From contig NZ_AP025591.1 in the NCBI RefSeq assembly GCF_023169945.1, forward strand, positions 4,398,481 through 4,462,480: DNA of 64,000 bases, written 5' to 3'. This DNA comes from Anaeromyxobacter oryzae (GTDB lineage Bacteria; Myxococcota; Myxococcia; Myxococcales; Anaeromyxobacteraceae). The translations under genes were made by a program, and so were the position numbers. The number at the start of each line of letters is the position of its first letter. Within the stretch, counting starts at the first letter, position 1. The notes beneath the pieces were generated by a model. It did no database searches and was not told the DNA's origin. It saw only the letters and a list, made by a program, of their open reading frames with translations. Shown in pieces: positions 8,296 to 16,379 of this stretch.

Positions 8296-9405
8296 ATGCG
8301 GAGGTTCCGGTACGATTGGTACGGCGCGCTGGTGGGCATCGGGCTGCCGCTCGTCGGCACCCTGATCGAGGCCCTCCGGCACTACGGGAACGTCGCGCCG
8401 GGCTCGCTCGTCGCCGCGCACCTCGGCCAGCCGCTCCTCTGGATCATGGACACCACCCCGTTCGTCCTGGGCGGCCTCGGGATGATCATCGTCCGGCAGC
8501 ACCGGGACCTCGTGCGCCAGAGCGAGGAGCTCGTGCGGCAGAGCCAGGAGATCGTCCGGCTCGAGCAGGCCCGCCGTGACAGCCTCACCCGCACCGCCTC
8601 CGAGCTGTTCCACGCGGCGCAGGGGCTCCTCGGGAACGTGCACGAATTCTCGTCCACCACCGCGCAGACCGCCGCGTCCGTCCGCGAGACCACCGCGACG
8701 ATGAACCAGCTCTCGCAGACGGCGAGCGCCGCCGCGCTCACCGCCGAGACGGTCATCGGGCTCGCGCTCCAGTCGGAGCGCACCAGCGAGGAGGGGCTGC
8801 GGCACGCCGAGGCGTCGAGCGCCGAGCTCCTGCGGCTCGCCGAGGACGTCCGCGCGCTCTCGACGCGGATCGAGGGGCTCTCGACGCGGATGCGCGACAT
8901 CTTCGAGGTCGCCACGGTGGTGTCGGACGTCTCGGATCGCGCCGAGCGCGTCGCGGCCGCCGCGCAGGCCGCGGTGGAGCGCGCCGGCCCGGCGGCGGCG
9001 GAGCTGCAGGGGCTCTCCGTGGAGATGCGCGGCCTCTCGGAGGAGACGCGCCGGGCGGTCGACGAGGTGAAGGGCATCCTCGCCGACGTCCAGCACGCCG
9101 TCCTCGCGGCGCTGTCCGCGGCCGAGTCCGGGAGCGCGCGCGCCGTCGCGGGGGCGAAGGTCGCCGCGGAGACCGGCGACATCATCAAGGGCCTCTCCAC
9201 CGCGCTCCGCGAGTCGGCCCGCGCGGCGCGGGAGATCGCCCGGGTCGCCCAGCAGCAGGAGAGCTCCATCGAGGCGGCCCTCAAGGCGATGAACGGGATC
9301 GCGCACGCGACCGAGGACACCGTGGCCTCGACGCACCACGTCGCGCGCGAGGCGCGGTCGCTGAACGCGCTCGCCTCGTCGCTCCAGACCGCCGTGAAGC
9401 ACTGA
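8296..9405 (+). CDS. MCP-like membrane protein with eroded signalling tip (copy 1)
   Basis: A 369-residue protein with two membrane segments near the N-terminus (about 11-27 and 49-67), almost no periplasmic loop, then a long coiled coil like the cytoplasmic part of methyl-accepting chemotaxis proteins. Methylation-helix-like heptads (TASVRETTATMNQLSQTA) are clear. At the hairpin tip, where canonical MCPs have an EAARAGExGRGFAVVAxE-type sequence, residues 210-250 read instead through VERAGPAAAELQGL, so the usual CheA/CheW contact residues are mostly absent. The ATG at 8296 is chosen because the protein then starts at the first helix. It is followed by a paralogue 124 bp downstream. Confidence 0.8.
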   Translation: MRRFRYDWYGALVGIGLPLVGTLIEALRHYGNVAPGSLVAAHLGQPLLWIMDTTPFVLGGLGMIIVRQHRDLVRQSEELVRQSQEIVRLEQARRDSLTRTASELFHAAQGLLGNVHEFSSTTAQTAASVRETTATMNQLSQTASAAALTAETVIGLALQSERTSEEGLRHAEASSAELLRLAEDVRALSTRIEGLSTRMRDIFEVATVVSDVSDRAERVAAAAQAAVERAGPAAAELQGLSVEMRGLSEETRRAVDEVKGILADVQHAVLAALSAAESGSARAVAGAKVAAETGDIIKGLSTALRESARAAREIARVAQQQESSIEAALKAMNGIAHATEDTVASTHHVAREARSLNALASSLQTAVKH

Positions 9406-9529
9406 AGCGTCGCCCGCCGAGCACGGACCGGCGGTTCGACCGCGGCGTCCGCCGCCGCCACACCCGGCGCTGGCACCCGCGTCCCACATCGGGCACAATG
9501 GCTCGAATCCACAGGGTTTCGGGAGCGAC

Positions 9530-10600
9530 ATGTACACGCGCAGGTACGCCCTCTTCGGTGCGCTCTTCGGTATCCTCTTCCCGATCATCGGGACCGTCAT
9601 CGAGGCGGCGACCCGGCCGGAGTTCGGCCTCTCCGGTCCCGGGCTCGTGAAGGCGGTCGCGACCTCGCCGCTCGTCTGGATCATCTTCACCGCGCCGTTC
9701 TTCCTCGGCGTGTTCGCGAGCTTCGCGGGCCGGCGGCAGGACGAGATCGTCGCCGTCGAGCAGGCGCGCCGCGAGGGGTATCTCAAGACGGCGTCGGAGC
9801 TGTTCACGGCCGCGCAGTCGCTCCTGTCGACGGTGTCCTCCTTCTCGTCGATGACCGCCGAGACGGCCGCGTCGGTGCGCGAGACCACCGCGACGATGGG
9901 CCACCTCGGGCAGACCGCGACGAAGGCCGCCCTCACGGCCGAGACCGTCATCGGGCTGGCGCGGCAGGGCGAGCGCACCTCGAACGAGGGCCTGAGCGCC
10001 ATCGAGACGAGCACCGGCGAGATGGTGAAGCTCGCGGACGAGGTCCGCGGCCTCTCGCAGCGGATCGAGGGGCTGAACGGGCGGATGCGCGACATCTTCG
10101 AGATCGCGTCGGTGGTGAACTACATCGCGGATCGCTCGCAGCGGCTCTCGGATCATGCGGCGGCGGAGGCCACGAAGGCCGGCCCGGCGGCGCGCGGGTT
10201 CAACGACGTCGTCGTCGAGATGCGCCACCACGCGGAGGACGCCAAGAAGGCGAGCGCGCAGGTGAAGGGCATCCTCTCCGAGGTGCACAAGGCGATGCTC
10301 GCAGCGATGACCGCGGCCGAGGTGGGCATCCGCCGCGCCGAGCAGGGCGCCCAGGTCGCCTCCGGGACCGGCGAGACGATCCGGCGGCTCGCCACCGCGC
10401 TCCGCGACGCGTCCCAGGGCGCGAAGGAGATCGCGACCGTCGCCCAGCAGCAGGACCACGGCATCGACCAGGTGCTGAAGGCGATGAACGAGATCTACCT
10501 CGCCACCCAGGAGACGATGTCGTCGACCCAGGCGGTCGCGACCGAGGCGAAGGCGCTGAACGATCTCGCGTCGGGGCTGAAGCGGGCTGTCGAGGCGTAG
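9530..10600 (+). CDS. MCP-like membrane protein with eroded signalling tip (copy 2)
   Basis: A 356-residue paralogue of the preceding gene with the same plan: two helices (about 8-25 and 47-66) with a short loop, then a coiled-coil signalling region with VRETTATMGHLGQTATKAALTAETVIGLA. The tip (197-240) keeps slightly more of the MCP pattern (YIADRSQRL...AGPAARGFNDVVVEM) but still lacks the canonical EAARAGE. Together the two genes look like a tandem duplication. With so little periplasmic sequence they probably sense a membrane or cytoplasmic state, or act as scaffold partners. The upstream divergent genes encode a PilT-like ATPase, so a link to twitching control is a plausible inference. Confidence 0.8.
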   Translation: MYTRRYALFGALFGILFPIIGTVIEAATRPEFGLSGPGLVKAVATSPLVWIIFTAPFFLGVFASFAGRRQDEIVAVEQARREGYLKTASELFTAAQSLLSTVSSFSSMTAETAASVRETTATMGHLGQTATKAALTAETVIGLARQGERTSNEGLSAIETSTGEMVKLADEVRGLSQRIEGLNGRMRDIFEIASVVNYIADRSQRLSDHAAAEATKAGPAARGFNDVVVEMRHHAEDAKKASAQVKGILSEVHKAMLAAMTAAEVGIRRAEQGAQVASGTGETIRRLATALRDASQGAKEIATVAQQQDHGIDQVLKAMNEIYLATQETMSSTQAVATEAKALNDLASGLKRAVEA

Positions 10601-10817
10601 CGGGCGCGTTCCAGCGTCGTTTCCGTTTCCGTTTCCGCACCCGTTCCCGTGACCCGCCTCCCGTGTCCCGCGGCCCGTGGCCCGTTCCCGCTTCATGACG
10701 GGTAACGGGGGCGGGCCAGGGGACAGGGGACAGGGGACACGGGACGCGGGACGCGATGAACGGAGAAGCCGGTAACGGCAACGGAGAACGGTAACGGAGA
10801 ACGGCAGGGGACCCTCG
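10601..10817. repeat. Low-complexity spacer with partial composite-repeat arm
   Basis: Contains CCGTTTCC-like runs (10617-10645), then a stretch of the form GTGACCCGCCTCCCGTGTCCCGCGGCCCGTGGCCCGTTCCC that matches the first arm of the composite repeat at 15127, 32640 and 34200. This copy has no hairpin arm. It is followed by GGGGACAGGGGACA-type short tandem units and by ACGGTAACGGAGAACGG near 10780. Confidence 0.65.
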
Positions 10818-11258
10818 TCACCGTCCCCGCTTCCGCGACGCCGCGAACAGGACCTCCGTCCCGCCCGTCCGGCCGTCGTGGCGCTCGACGTGCTCGGGGA
10901 TCACCCGGAGCAGCGCGACGTCCTTCGGGTCCGGACCGCCCGGGAACCACCGCGTCCAGGACGGGTCCCAGAGCTCGGTCATCAGCTTGCGATCGCGGAT
11001 CACCTCGCCCGTGCCGGAGAGGCTCACGGTGGTCCCGTCCGCGGCGTCGAAGAAGACGAGCGCGCAGCGCGGGTCGTGCTCGAGGTCGCGGCACTTCGTC
11101 GAGTCCGGCGCGGTCGCGAACCAGAGCTCCTCGCCGCGCACCGTATGGCGCATCGCCATCGGCCGGCAGCGGAGGTGCCCGTCCTCGCCGCGCGTGGCGA
11201 GGAGGGCGGTGCGGAAGCGCGCGAGCAGGGCGGCGGTGGTGCGCGGATCGTCGGGCAT
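10818..11258 (-). CDS. Pyridoxamine 5'-phosphate oxidase-like FMN-binding split-barrel protein
   Basis: A 146-residue protein resembling the general-stress-protein-26 group of the PNPOx-like superfamily. The N-terminal part (FRTALLATRGEDGHLRCRPM) and the segment LWFATAPDSTKCRDLEHDPRCALVFFD match the usual order of split-barrel strands. The start at 11258 (MPDDPRTT) has GGGAGG five bases upstream. Such proteins bind flavin (FMN, FAD or F420) and are generally oxidoreductases of unassigned substrate. It lies alone, divergent from the secreted protein gene at 11396. Confidence 0.85.
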   Translation of the reverse strand: MPDDPRTTAALLARFRTALLATRGEDGHLRCRPMAMRHTVRGEELWFATAPDSTKCRDLEHDPRCALVFFDAADGTTVSLSGTGEVIRDRKLMTELWDPSWTRWFPGGPDPKDVALLRVIPEHVERHDGRTGGTEVLFAASRKRGR

Positions 11259-11395
11259 CGCATCCTCCCTATCCCGGAAAGGTGGCTCCGCCGCGCTCCC
11301 CGGCGCCACGGGCACTTGGGGTGACCGCTCGCCCGCCCGCCCGCTCGCCTGCCGGCCCGCCTTGACCGTCCCGGGCGATCCGGCATCCTCCTGGC

Positions 11396-13243
11396 GTGCC
11401 CTCGCTCCTCCCCCTGGTCGCCGCAGCGCTCGCCAGCGCGCTCGGCACCACGCCGGCCGCGCCGCCGATCGATCTGCCGCTCGGCGACGTCGACCTCCCC
11501 CTGGAGGTCCGGCTCGAGCTCCGGACCGTGGCGCACCCCGACGCCGCTGCACCGGCCATCGCCTGGCGCACGCGCGCGGACGGCGCCGTCGAGGGTCGAG
11601 CGCGGGGCGCCGAGTGGGAGGCCGAGCTCGTGCTCGCGCCGCTGCCCGGCGGCGCGCGGTCGATCGCGCTCGGGATCCGGTGGACGGCGCGGGCGGAGCT
11701 CGAGCGCGCGGCGCTCGTGCTCGCGTGGCGCGGGTCACCCTGGGCCGTGACGCGGAGCCTCGGGTTCGCGCCGCTCGCGGGTCCGGAGCGCGTCGAGCGC
11801 GGGACGCCGCTGCTCGTCGTGGCCGGTCCGGCCCTCCTCGCGGGCGGCCCCGGGCTCGCCGCGGCCGATCTCCGGGCGACCCCCGGCGGCGTCGAGGCCG
11901 CGCTCGTCCTCGATGACGCGGCGGCGCGCCCGTTCACGACGTACGAGACCTGCCTCGAGGCGGTGCCGGGCCTCGAGCACGGCCAGCACGTCGCATGGGG
12001 CGCGCTCGAGCGCCGCCGCTCGCTGCCCGGCGCGCCCCGCGCGCCCGGGGAGGAGGATCGCCTCGCGGCCGCCCTGTACCCGGTCGCGGACCGCGCGCCG
12101 ATCCTGCCCGTGATCGTGGAGCGCTGGCCCGCGGGCGCCCGCGCCGCCGTGGTGTTCACCGACCACGCCGACCGGACCGACCCGGACGCGCTCCGGGCCG
12201 TGCTCTGGGGCGACTCGGATCCGAGCGCGCAGGGCGGCGTGGGCGCGGGGTTCCTCGGCCGCGGGCTGCGCCTCACGCGATCCTTCTTCGTCCACGCGCG
12301 GCGCGGCGGGCTCGACGACGGCGCCACGCGGGTGCTCGCGGACGACCTCGCCGAGGCCGGCTCGGAGGTGGCGCTGCACTCGATCACGCCCGACCCCGAC
12401 CGGCGCGACGAGGTCCGCGCCGGGCTCGCGGCCGCGGCGCGGTGGCGGCCGGCGACGTGGATCGACCACGAGCCGTACACGAACTGCGAGGCGGTCGCGA
12501 CGGACGGCTGGAGGACCACGGGCGCGTACGGGATCCGCGACGTGCTCGCGGACGCCGGCGTGCGCTGGGTGTGGGCCGCCGGCGACTTCGGGCCGGGCGC
12601 GACGCGCCTCGTGAACCTGCTGGGCGGCGCGCCGGACGAGGCGCGCGCAGCGTACTACCCGATGCCTCTCGACCCGCGGCTGTGGGTGTTCCGCTCGTCG
12701 ATGTTCTACGACGCGCCGGCGGCCCTCGCGGCGGCGCTCTCGGACGACGCGCTCGCCCGCCTGGAGGCCGAGCGCGGCCTCTTCGTCGCGCACACGTACC
12801 TCGGACCCTCCGCGCGAACCACGCACACCGCGGACCACCTCGCGCGCCTCGTCGTCCGGGAGGTCGCCCCGGGGCGTCTCGTCGTCGATCCGGAGCTCGA
12901 CGCGGCGCTCGCGCGGCTCGCGGCGCGCGTGAGCGCCGGGCGGCTCGCCTCGCTCACCTGGGTGGACGCCGGCGACCGGCTCCGGGCGCTCGGCGACGTC
13001 GAGGTGGCGTACCGCCCGGACGGCGCCGCCGAGGTCCGGAACCACGGCGAGGCCGCCATCCCCGCGCTCACCGTCGCCGTCCCGGCGGCGGGCCTCGGGC
13101 TCGAGCTCGAGGGCGCGCTCCTCCTCGGCCGGGACGACGAGGACGGGTGGGCGCGGATCTGGTTCGACCTCGCGCCGGGCGGTCGCGTCGTGGTCCGCGC
13201 GAGCGAGCGGTGGATCCCGGTGCCGCTCGTGCCGTTCCGCTAG
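11396..13243 (+). CDS. Secreted protein with possible polysaccharide-deacetylase-like domain
   Basis: A 615-residue protein with a short N-terminal signal-like sequence (SLLPLVAAALASALG, cleaved perhaps near TPA). Residues 25-220 look beta-rich. The central part has AAVVFTDHAD near residue 250, EVALHSITPDPD near 335 and TWIDHEPYTNCEA near 360; this spread of Asp/His-rich turns resembles metal-dependent TIM-barrel deacetylases, but I cannot match the NodB motifs with confidence. The start is a GTG at 11396 with a weak ribosome site. The downstream GNAT gene begins 9 bp after its stop. Exported location is likely; the function is a guess. Confidence 0.6.
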   Translation: MPSLLPLVAAALASALGTTPAAPPIDLPLGDVDLPLEVRLELRTVAHPDAAAPAIAWRTRADGAVEGRARGAEWEAELVLAPLPGGARSIALGIRWTARAELERAALVLAWRGSPWAVTRSLGFAPLAGPERVERGTPLLVVAGPALLAGGPGLAAADLRATPGGVEAALVLDDAAARPFTTYETCLEAVPGLEHGQHVAWGALERRRSLPGAPRAPGEEDRLAAALYPVADRAPILPVIVERWPAGARAAVVFTDHADRTDPDALRAVLWGDSDPSAQGGVGAGFLGRGLRLTRSFFVHARRGGLDDGATRVLADDLAEAGSEVALHSITPDPDRRDEVRAGLAAAARWRPATWIDHEPYTNCEAVATDGWRTTGAYGIRDVLADAGVRWVWAAGDFGPGATRLVNLLGGAPDEARAAYYPMPLDPRLWVFRSSMFYDAPAALAAALSDDALARLEAERGLFVAHTYLGPSARTTHTADHLARLVVREVAPGRLVVDPELDAALARLAARVSAGRLASLTWVDAGDRLRALGDVEVAYRPDGAAEVRNHGEAAIPALTVAVPAAGLGLELEGALLLGRDDEDGWARIWFDLAPGGRVVVRASERWIPVPLVPFR

Positions 13244-13252
13244 GATCGCCGC

Positions 13253-13708
13253 ATGATCCGCCCGCTCGCCCCCGCAGACGTCCCCGCGCTCGCGCGCGGC
13301 CTCGCGGCGCTGCCGCTCATGGTCCGCTACGGCCGGACCCCGGAGAAGCTCGAGGCGGCGCTCTCGGCCGCGCTCGGCCGCGGGGAGGGGCTCCTCGTCG
13401 CGGAGGAGGACGGCGCGCTCGCGGGCCTCGCCTGGTTCCTGCCGGCCGGGACGCTCGCGATGGGCGGGTATCTGAAGCTCATCGCCGTGCTCGGTGCGGG
13501 GCAGGGGCGCGGCACCGGCGCGGCGCTCCTCGAGGCGTTCGAGGCCGCGGTCGCGCGCGAGAGCGCCCACGCGTTCCTGCTCGTGTCCGACTTCAACGAC
13601 GGCGCGCAGCGCTTCTACGAGCGGCACGGCTACCGGCGCGTCGGCGCGCTGCCCGGGCTCGTCCTCCCCGACGTCGGCGAGGTGCTGTACTGGCGGCGGC
13701 TGCGATAG
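13253..13708 (+). CDS. GNAT-family N-acetyltransferase
   Basis: A 151-residue single GNAT domain. The acetyl-CoA pyrophosphate loop appears as VLGAGQGRGTGAALLEAFE near residue 80-98 (pattern Q/RxxGxG/A), followed by the HAFLLVSDFNDGAQRFYERHGYRRVG motif typical of the C-terminal half. The N-terminus (MIRPLAPADVPALARGL) is the usual first strand. It starts 9 bp after the secreted-protein gene and may share its transcript. The acceptor substrate is not deducible. Confidence 0.9.
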   Translation: MIRPLAPADVPALARGLAALPLMVRYGRTPEKLEAALSAALGRGEGLLVAEEDGALAGLAWFLPAGTLAMGGYLKLIAVLGAGQGRGTGAALLEAFEAAVARESAHAFLLVSDFNDGAQRFYERHGYRRVGALPGLVLPDVGEVLYWRRLR

Positions 13709-13735
13709 AGGGGCTGCGAGCGGAGCGTTCTCTCC

Positions 13736-14377
13736 TCAGCGCTCCTGCCAGCGCGTGTGCCCGAGCCACTCGCGGATGGAGGGGCGCCGGAAGATCTCCC
13801 GCGCGTAGGTGGCGAGCCGCTCCGGGCACGGGTCGTGGTTGTGCACGAGCCGCTGGAGCATCAGCGCGAGGTCGGCGTCGGCGATGCTGAAGGCGCCGGC
13901 GACGTACTGGGCACCCGCCGGCAGGAACCGCTCCGCGACCGCGACGAGGCGATCCGCGGCGGCCTTCCCCTCCTTCGAGAGCGGCCCGGGCTTGTCGCCG
14001 GAGAAGAGCGTCGAGGTGGGGCGGTCGGCGCGCAGCGGGGCGACGTCGCTCCGGACGAACGCCTGGACCATCCGGACCTTCGCGCGCTCCCGCGGGTCCG
14101 CGGGGTACAGCGCCGCGTGCCGCGGCGGCGGGAACACGTCCTCGAGGTACTCGTCGATCGCGGACGACTCGGCCAGCCAGAAGTCGCCGTGGCGGAGGGC
14201 CGGCACCCGCCCGGTGAAGGACGGCACCGCGTACTCCGGGCGGTGGTGCTGCCCGGCGGCGAGGTCGAGCCGCTCGACCTGGAACGGCACGCCCTTCTCC
14301 TTCAAGCACACGAAGGCGGAGAAGACGTAGGGGCTCGTCCAGTCCTCGTTCCCGTACAGCACGATCTCGTCGGCCAT
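13736..14377 (-). CDS. yfcF: Glutathione S-transferase, YfcF-like
   Basis: A 213-residue GST. The N-terminal thioredoxin-like domain begins EIVLYGNEDWTSPYVFSAFVCLKEKG, with the Ser-Pro-Tyr that occupies the glutathione-activating position. It continues to the ESSAIDEYLEDVFPPP glutathione-binding turn. The helical C-terminal domain (FVRSDVAPLRADRPT, then IADADLALMLQRLV) closely follows E. coli YfcF as I remember it. The family has glutathione transferase or peroxidase activity in the cytoplasm. The protein is the expected length and faces the GNAT gene convergently across a 27-bp gap. Confidence 0.85.
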   Translation of the reverse strand: MADEIVLYGNEDWTSPYVFSAFVCLKEKGVPFQVERLDLAAGQHHRPEYAVPSFTGRVPALRHGDFWLAESSAIDEYLEDVFPPPRHAALYPADPRERAKVRMVQAFVRSDVAPLRADRPTSTLFSGDKPGPLSKEGKAAADRLVAVAERFLPAGAQYVAGAFSIADADLALMLQRLVHNHDPCPERLATYAREIFRRPSIREWLGHTRWQER

Positions 14378-14386
14378 GGCCCGCTC

Positions 14387-15406
14387 TTACCCGCCGCGCG
14401 GGCGGGACGCAACGCGTCCGGGCGGGGCGGCGGCGGGAACGGACGCGCTCTCGCCCGCCGGGATCCGGACGTCGATCGCGATCTCGCCCTCGCCGGGGAC
14501 GCGCACCGGGTCGCGCGCCGCGATCGGGGTCGCGCCCGCATGGCGGAGGAGGACGACCGTGTACACGCCGGCGGGCACGTTCGGGAGCACGCTCCGTGGG
14601 TCCCCGAGGTCGGGCAGGTAGATCGCCTCGCTCGCGAGGAGCGACCCGAACGACGACGGCACGCCCGGCGCGCCGGCCACGAGCACGGCCTGCGCCGGCG
14701 CGTCGCGCCCGTCGGCCTCGCGCGCGTGCACCCGGACGACGGCGCCGCGCGCGGACTCGGCGAGCTCGATCCGGCTCACGGTGCCGCTCCGGACGGCGGC
14801 GCCGCGTACGGGGACGCGGCTCGCGAGCGCGGTCTCGAGCCCGGCGAACACCGCGTACCGTCCGGCGTGCAGGGCGGAGATGAGGAAGAAGCCATCGTCG
14901 TCGGTGACCGTCTCGCCGGCGTCGCTGCCGTCGGCTGCGACGGCGAGGACGGTGACGCTGGCGAGCGCGCGTCCCTGAGCGTCGCGGAGATGGCCGGAGA
15001 GCGCGCCGGGGAGTGCGTTGGCGGCGGGGGTTGGGGTTGGGATCGGGGTCGGGATCGCGTCAGGGATCGGGGTCGCCACCATCGTGCCCGTGGCCGTGCC
15101 CGTGAACGTACCCGGCTTCTCCGTGCCCGTGACCCGCGTCCCGTGGCCCGTGGGCCCTGGCCCGCTCCCCGTGCCCGACGCGCGAGCGGTCGAGGAACGC
15201 GAGCGGCCCCCCTCACCCCGGCCCTCTCCCCCCGCCGAGGCGGGGGGAGAGGGAGGTCTATTGGACCTCGCACTCGCACTCGCGTTCGCAGCGCCGCCGC
15301 CAGCCGCCGCATCGATACTTCCGTTCGGCGCCCGCCGTGCGACCACGAGCCACGCGGTTGCGGCCAGCACGACGAGGACGACGAGCAGCCCGAGCGTCCG
15401 CTTCAT
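14387..15406 (-). CDS. Membrane-anchored carboxypeptidase-regulatory-like (CarboxypepD_reg) protein
   Basis: A 339-residue protein starting MKRTLGLLVVLVVLAATAW at 15406 behind a strong GGGAGGTGGGG site. One N-terminal membrane anchor is followed by a disordered region of about 110 residues, then two beta-sandwich repeats: ALSGHLRDAQGRALASVTV...DDDGFFLISALHAGRYAVFAG (carboxypeptidase-regulatory-like) and ARGAVVRVHAREADG...NVPAGVYTVVLL. The disordered part is encoded by a dispersed composite repeat plus PT/GT-rich low-complexity sequence, so the linker looks acquired and still in frame. Such domains bind surface carbohydrate or protein; the real role is unknown. Confidence 0.7.
   Translation of the reverse strand: MKRTLGLLVVLVVLAATAWLVVARRAPNGSIDAAAGGGAANASASARSNRPPSPPASAGGEGRGEGGRSRSSTARASGTGSGPGPTGHGTRVTGTEKPGTFTGTATGTMVATPIPDAIPTPIPTPTPAANALPGALSGHLRDAQGRALASVTVLAVAADGSDAGETVTDDDGFFLISALHAGRYAVFAGLETALASRVPVRGAAVRSGTVSRIELAESARGAVVRVHAREADGRDAPAQAVLVAGAPGVPSSFGSLLASEAIYLPDLGDPRSVLPNVPAGVYTVVLLRHAGATPIAARDPVRVPGEGEIAIDVRIPAGESASVPAAAPPGRVASRPRGG
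15127..15257. repeat. Composite dispersed repeat, copy in carboxypeptidase-regulatory-like gene
   Basis: Arm 1 is GTGACCCGCGTCCCGTGGCCC and the following GTGGGCCCTGGCCCGCTCC (about 15129-15170). A variable spacer comes next, then arm 2 from GCGAGCGGCCCCCCTCACCC with a hairpin of CCCTCTCCCCCC and GGGGGGAGAGGG (to about 15254). The same order occurs at 34200-34333 and, inverted, at 32591-32715. The whole element is translated in the overlapping minus-strand gene. Confidence 0.8.
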
Positions 15407-15647
15407 TCCCCACCTCCCCGGGCGCAAACACTCGCCCCCCGACCGGTACACGCAGCCTGCCACGCCGCGTGCGGCGCGGCGCGTCCCGGAACCGTGGGGG
15501 GTGAGGTTCACCGACAGCGCGGGCTCGTCCACGCCGCGAGGGACTCCGCAGGCGCGGTGGCGCGAGTCGGCGAAGGTTGCGTCGACCGGGCGCGACCGGC
15601 ACGGGAAGACGGCGGACGCTCGCGTCCGCCGCCTCCCTCGAGCGCCG

Positions 15648-16379
15648 CTACTTCTTCACGATGTCGAGCAGCTTCACGTGGAAGGTGAGCACGGCGTTGC
15701 CGGGGATGACGGGCGGCCGGCCCTGCTCGCCGTAGGCGATCCCCGAGGGGCAGACGACCTTCGCCTCGCCGCCGACCTTCATCTTCTGCAGCGCCTCGGT
15801 CCAGCACTTGATGACGCCGTTCAGGGGGAACTCGGCCGGCTCGCCGCGCTTCTCCGACGAGTCGAACTCCTTCCCGTCGACGAGCGTGCCCGTGTAGTGC
15901 ACCTTCACGGTGTCCGTCACGGCCGGCGTGGCGCCCGTGCCGGGCTTGATCGGGATGACGATCGCGCCGGACTCGGTCTTCACCGCGCCCTTCTCCTTCG
16001 CCATCTTGTCGAGGTAGGCGACGCCGGCCGCCTGCTGCTTCTGCGCGGCGGCGGCCATGCGGGTCCGCGCCAGCTCCTGCACGGACGTCTGGGCCTTCTC
16101 GTCGAGCTGGAACTTCGGCTTCCCGGCGAGGCCGTCCTTGACGCCCTGGATCACCTTCTCCGCCTCGGCGGGGGTGAGGGCGAACACGTCGAGGCTCTTC
16201 GCGACGGCGAGGCCGACCGCGTACAGGCTCTTGTCGGTGTCGAGCTTCTCCGGCGGCTTCTGCTCCGGCTTCGCCGCGGGCGCGGCGGGCGCGGCGGGCT
16301 TCTTCTCCTCGGCCTTCGGATTCTGCGCGAGCGCCGGAGCGGCGAGCGCGACGGCGAGGACGGCGATCAGCGTTCTCAT
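15648..16379 (-). CDS. FKBP-type peptidyl-prolyl cis-trans isomerase, periplasmic (FkpA/Mip-like)
   Basis: A 243-residue exported isomerase. A signal peptide (MRTLIAVLAVALAAPALAQ) is followed by a Lys/Ala/Pro-rich linker and a helical dimerisation region (LDTDKSLYAVGLAVAKSL). The FKBP domain begins near residue 140 (TDTVKVHYTGTLVDGKEFDSS) and ends VIPGNAVLTFHVKLLDI. Domain order and length match FkpA/Mip foldases, which help proteins fold in the periplasm. The start codon overlaps the stop of the upstream AI-2E-family permease gene (ATGA), so the two are translationally coupled. Confidence 0.93.
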   Translation of the reverse strand: MRTLIAVLAVALAAPALAQNPKAEEKKPAAPAAPAAKPEQKPPEKLDTDKSLYAVGLAVAKSLDVFALTPAEAEKVIQGVKDGLAGKPKFQLDEKAQTSVQELARTRMAAAAQKQQAAGVAYLDKMAKEKGAVKTESGAIVIPIKPGTGATPAVTDTVKVHYTGTLVDGKEFDSSEKRGEPAEFPLNGVIKCWTEALQKMKVGGEAKVVCPSGIAYGEQGRPPVIPGNAVLTFHVKLLDIVKK

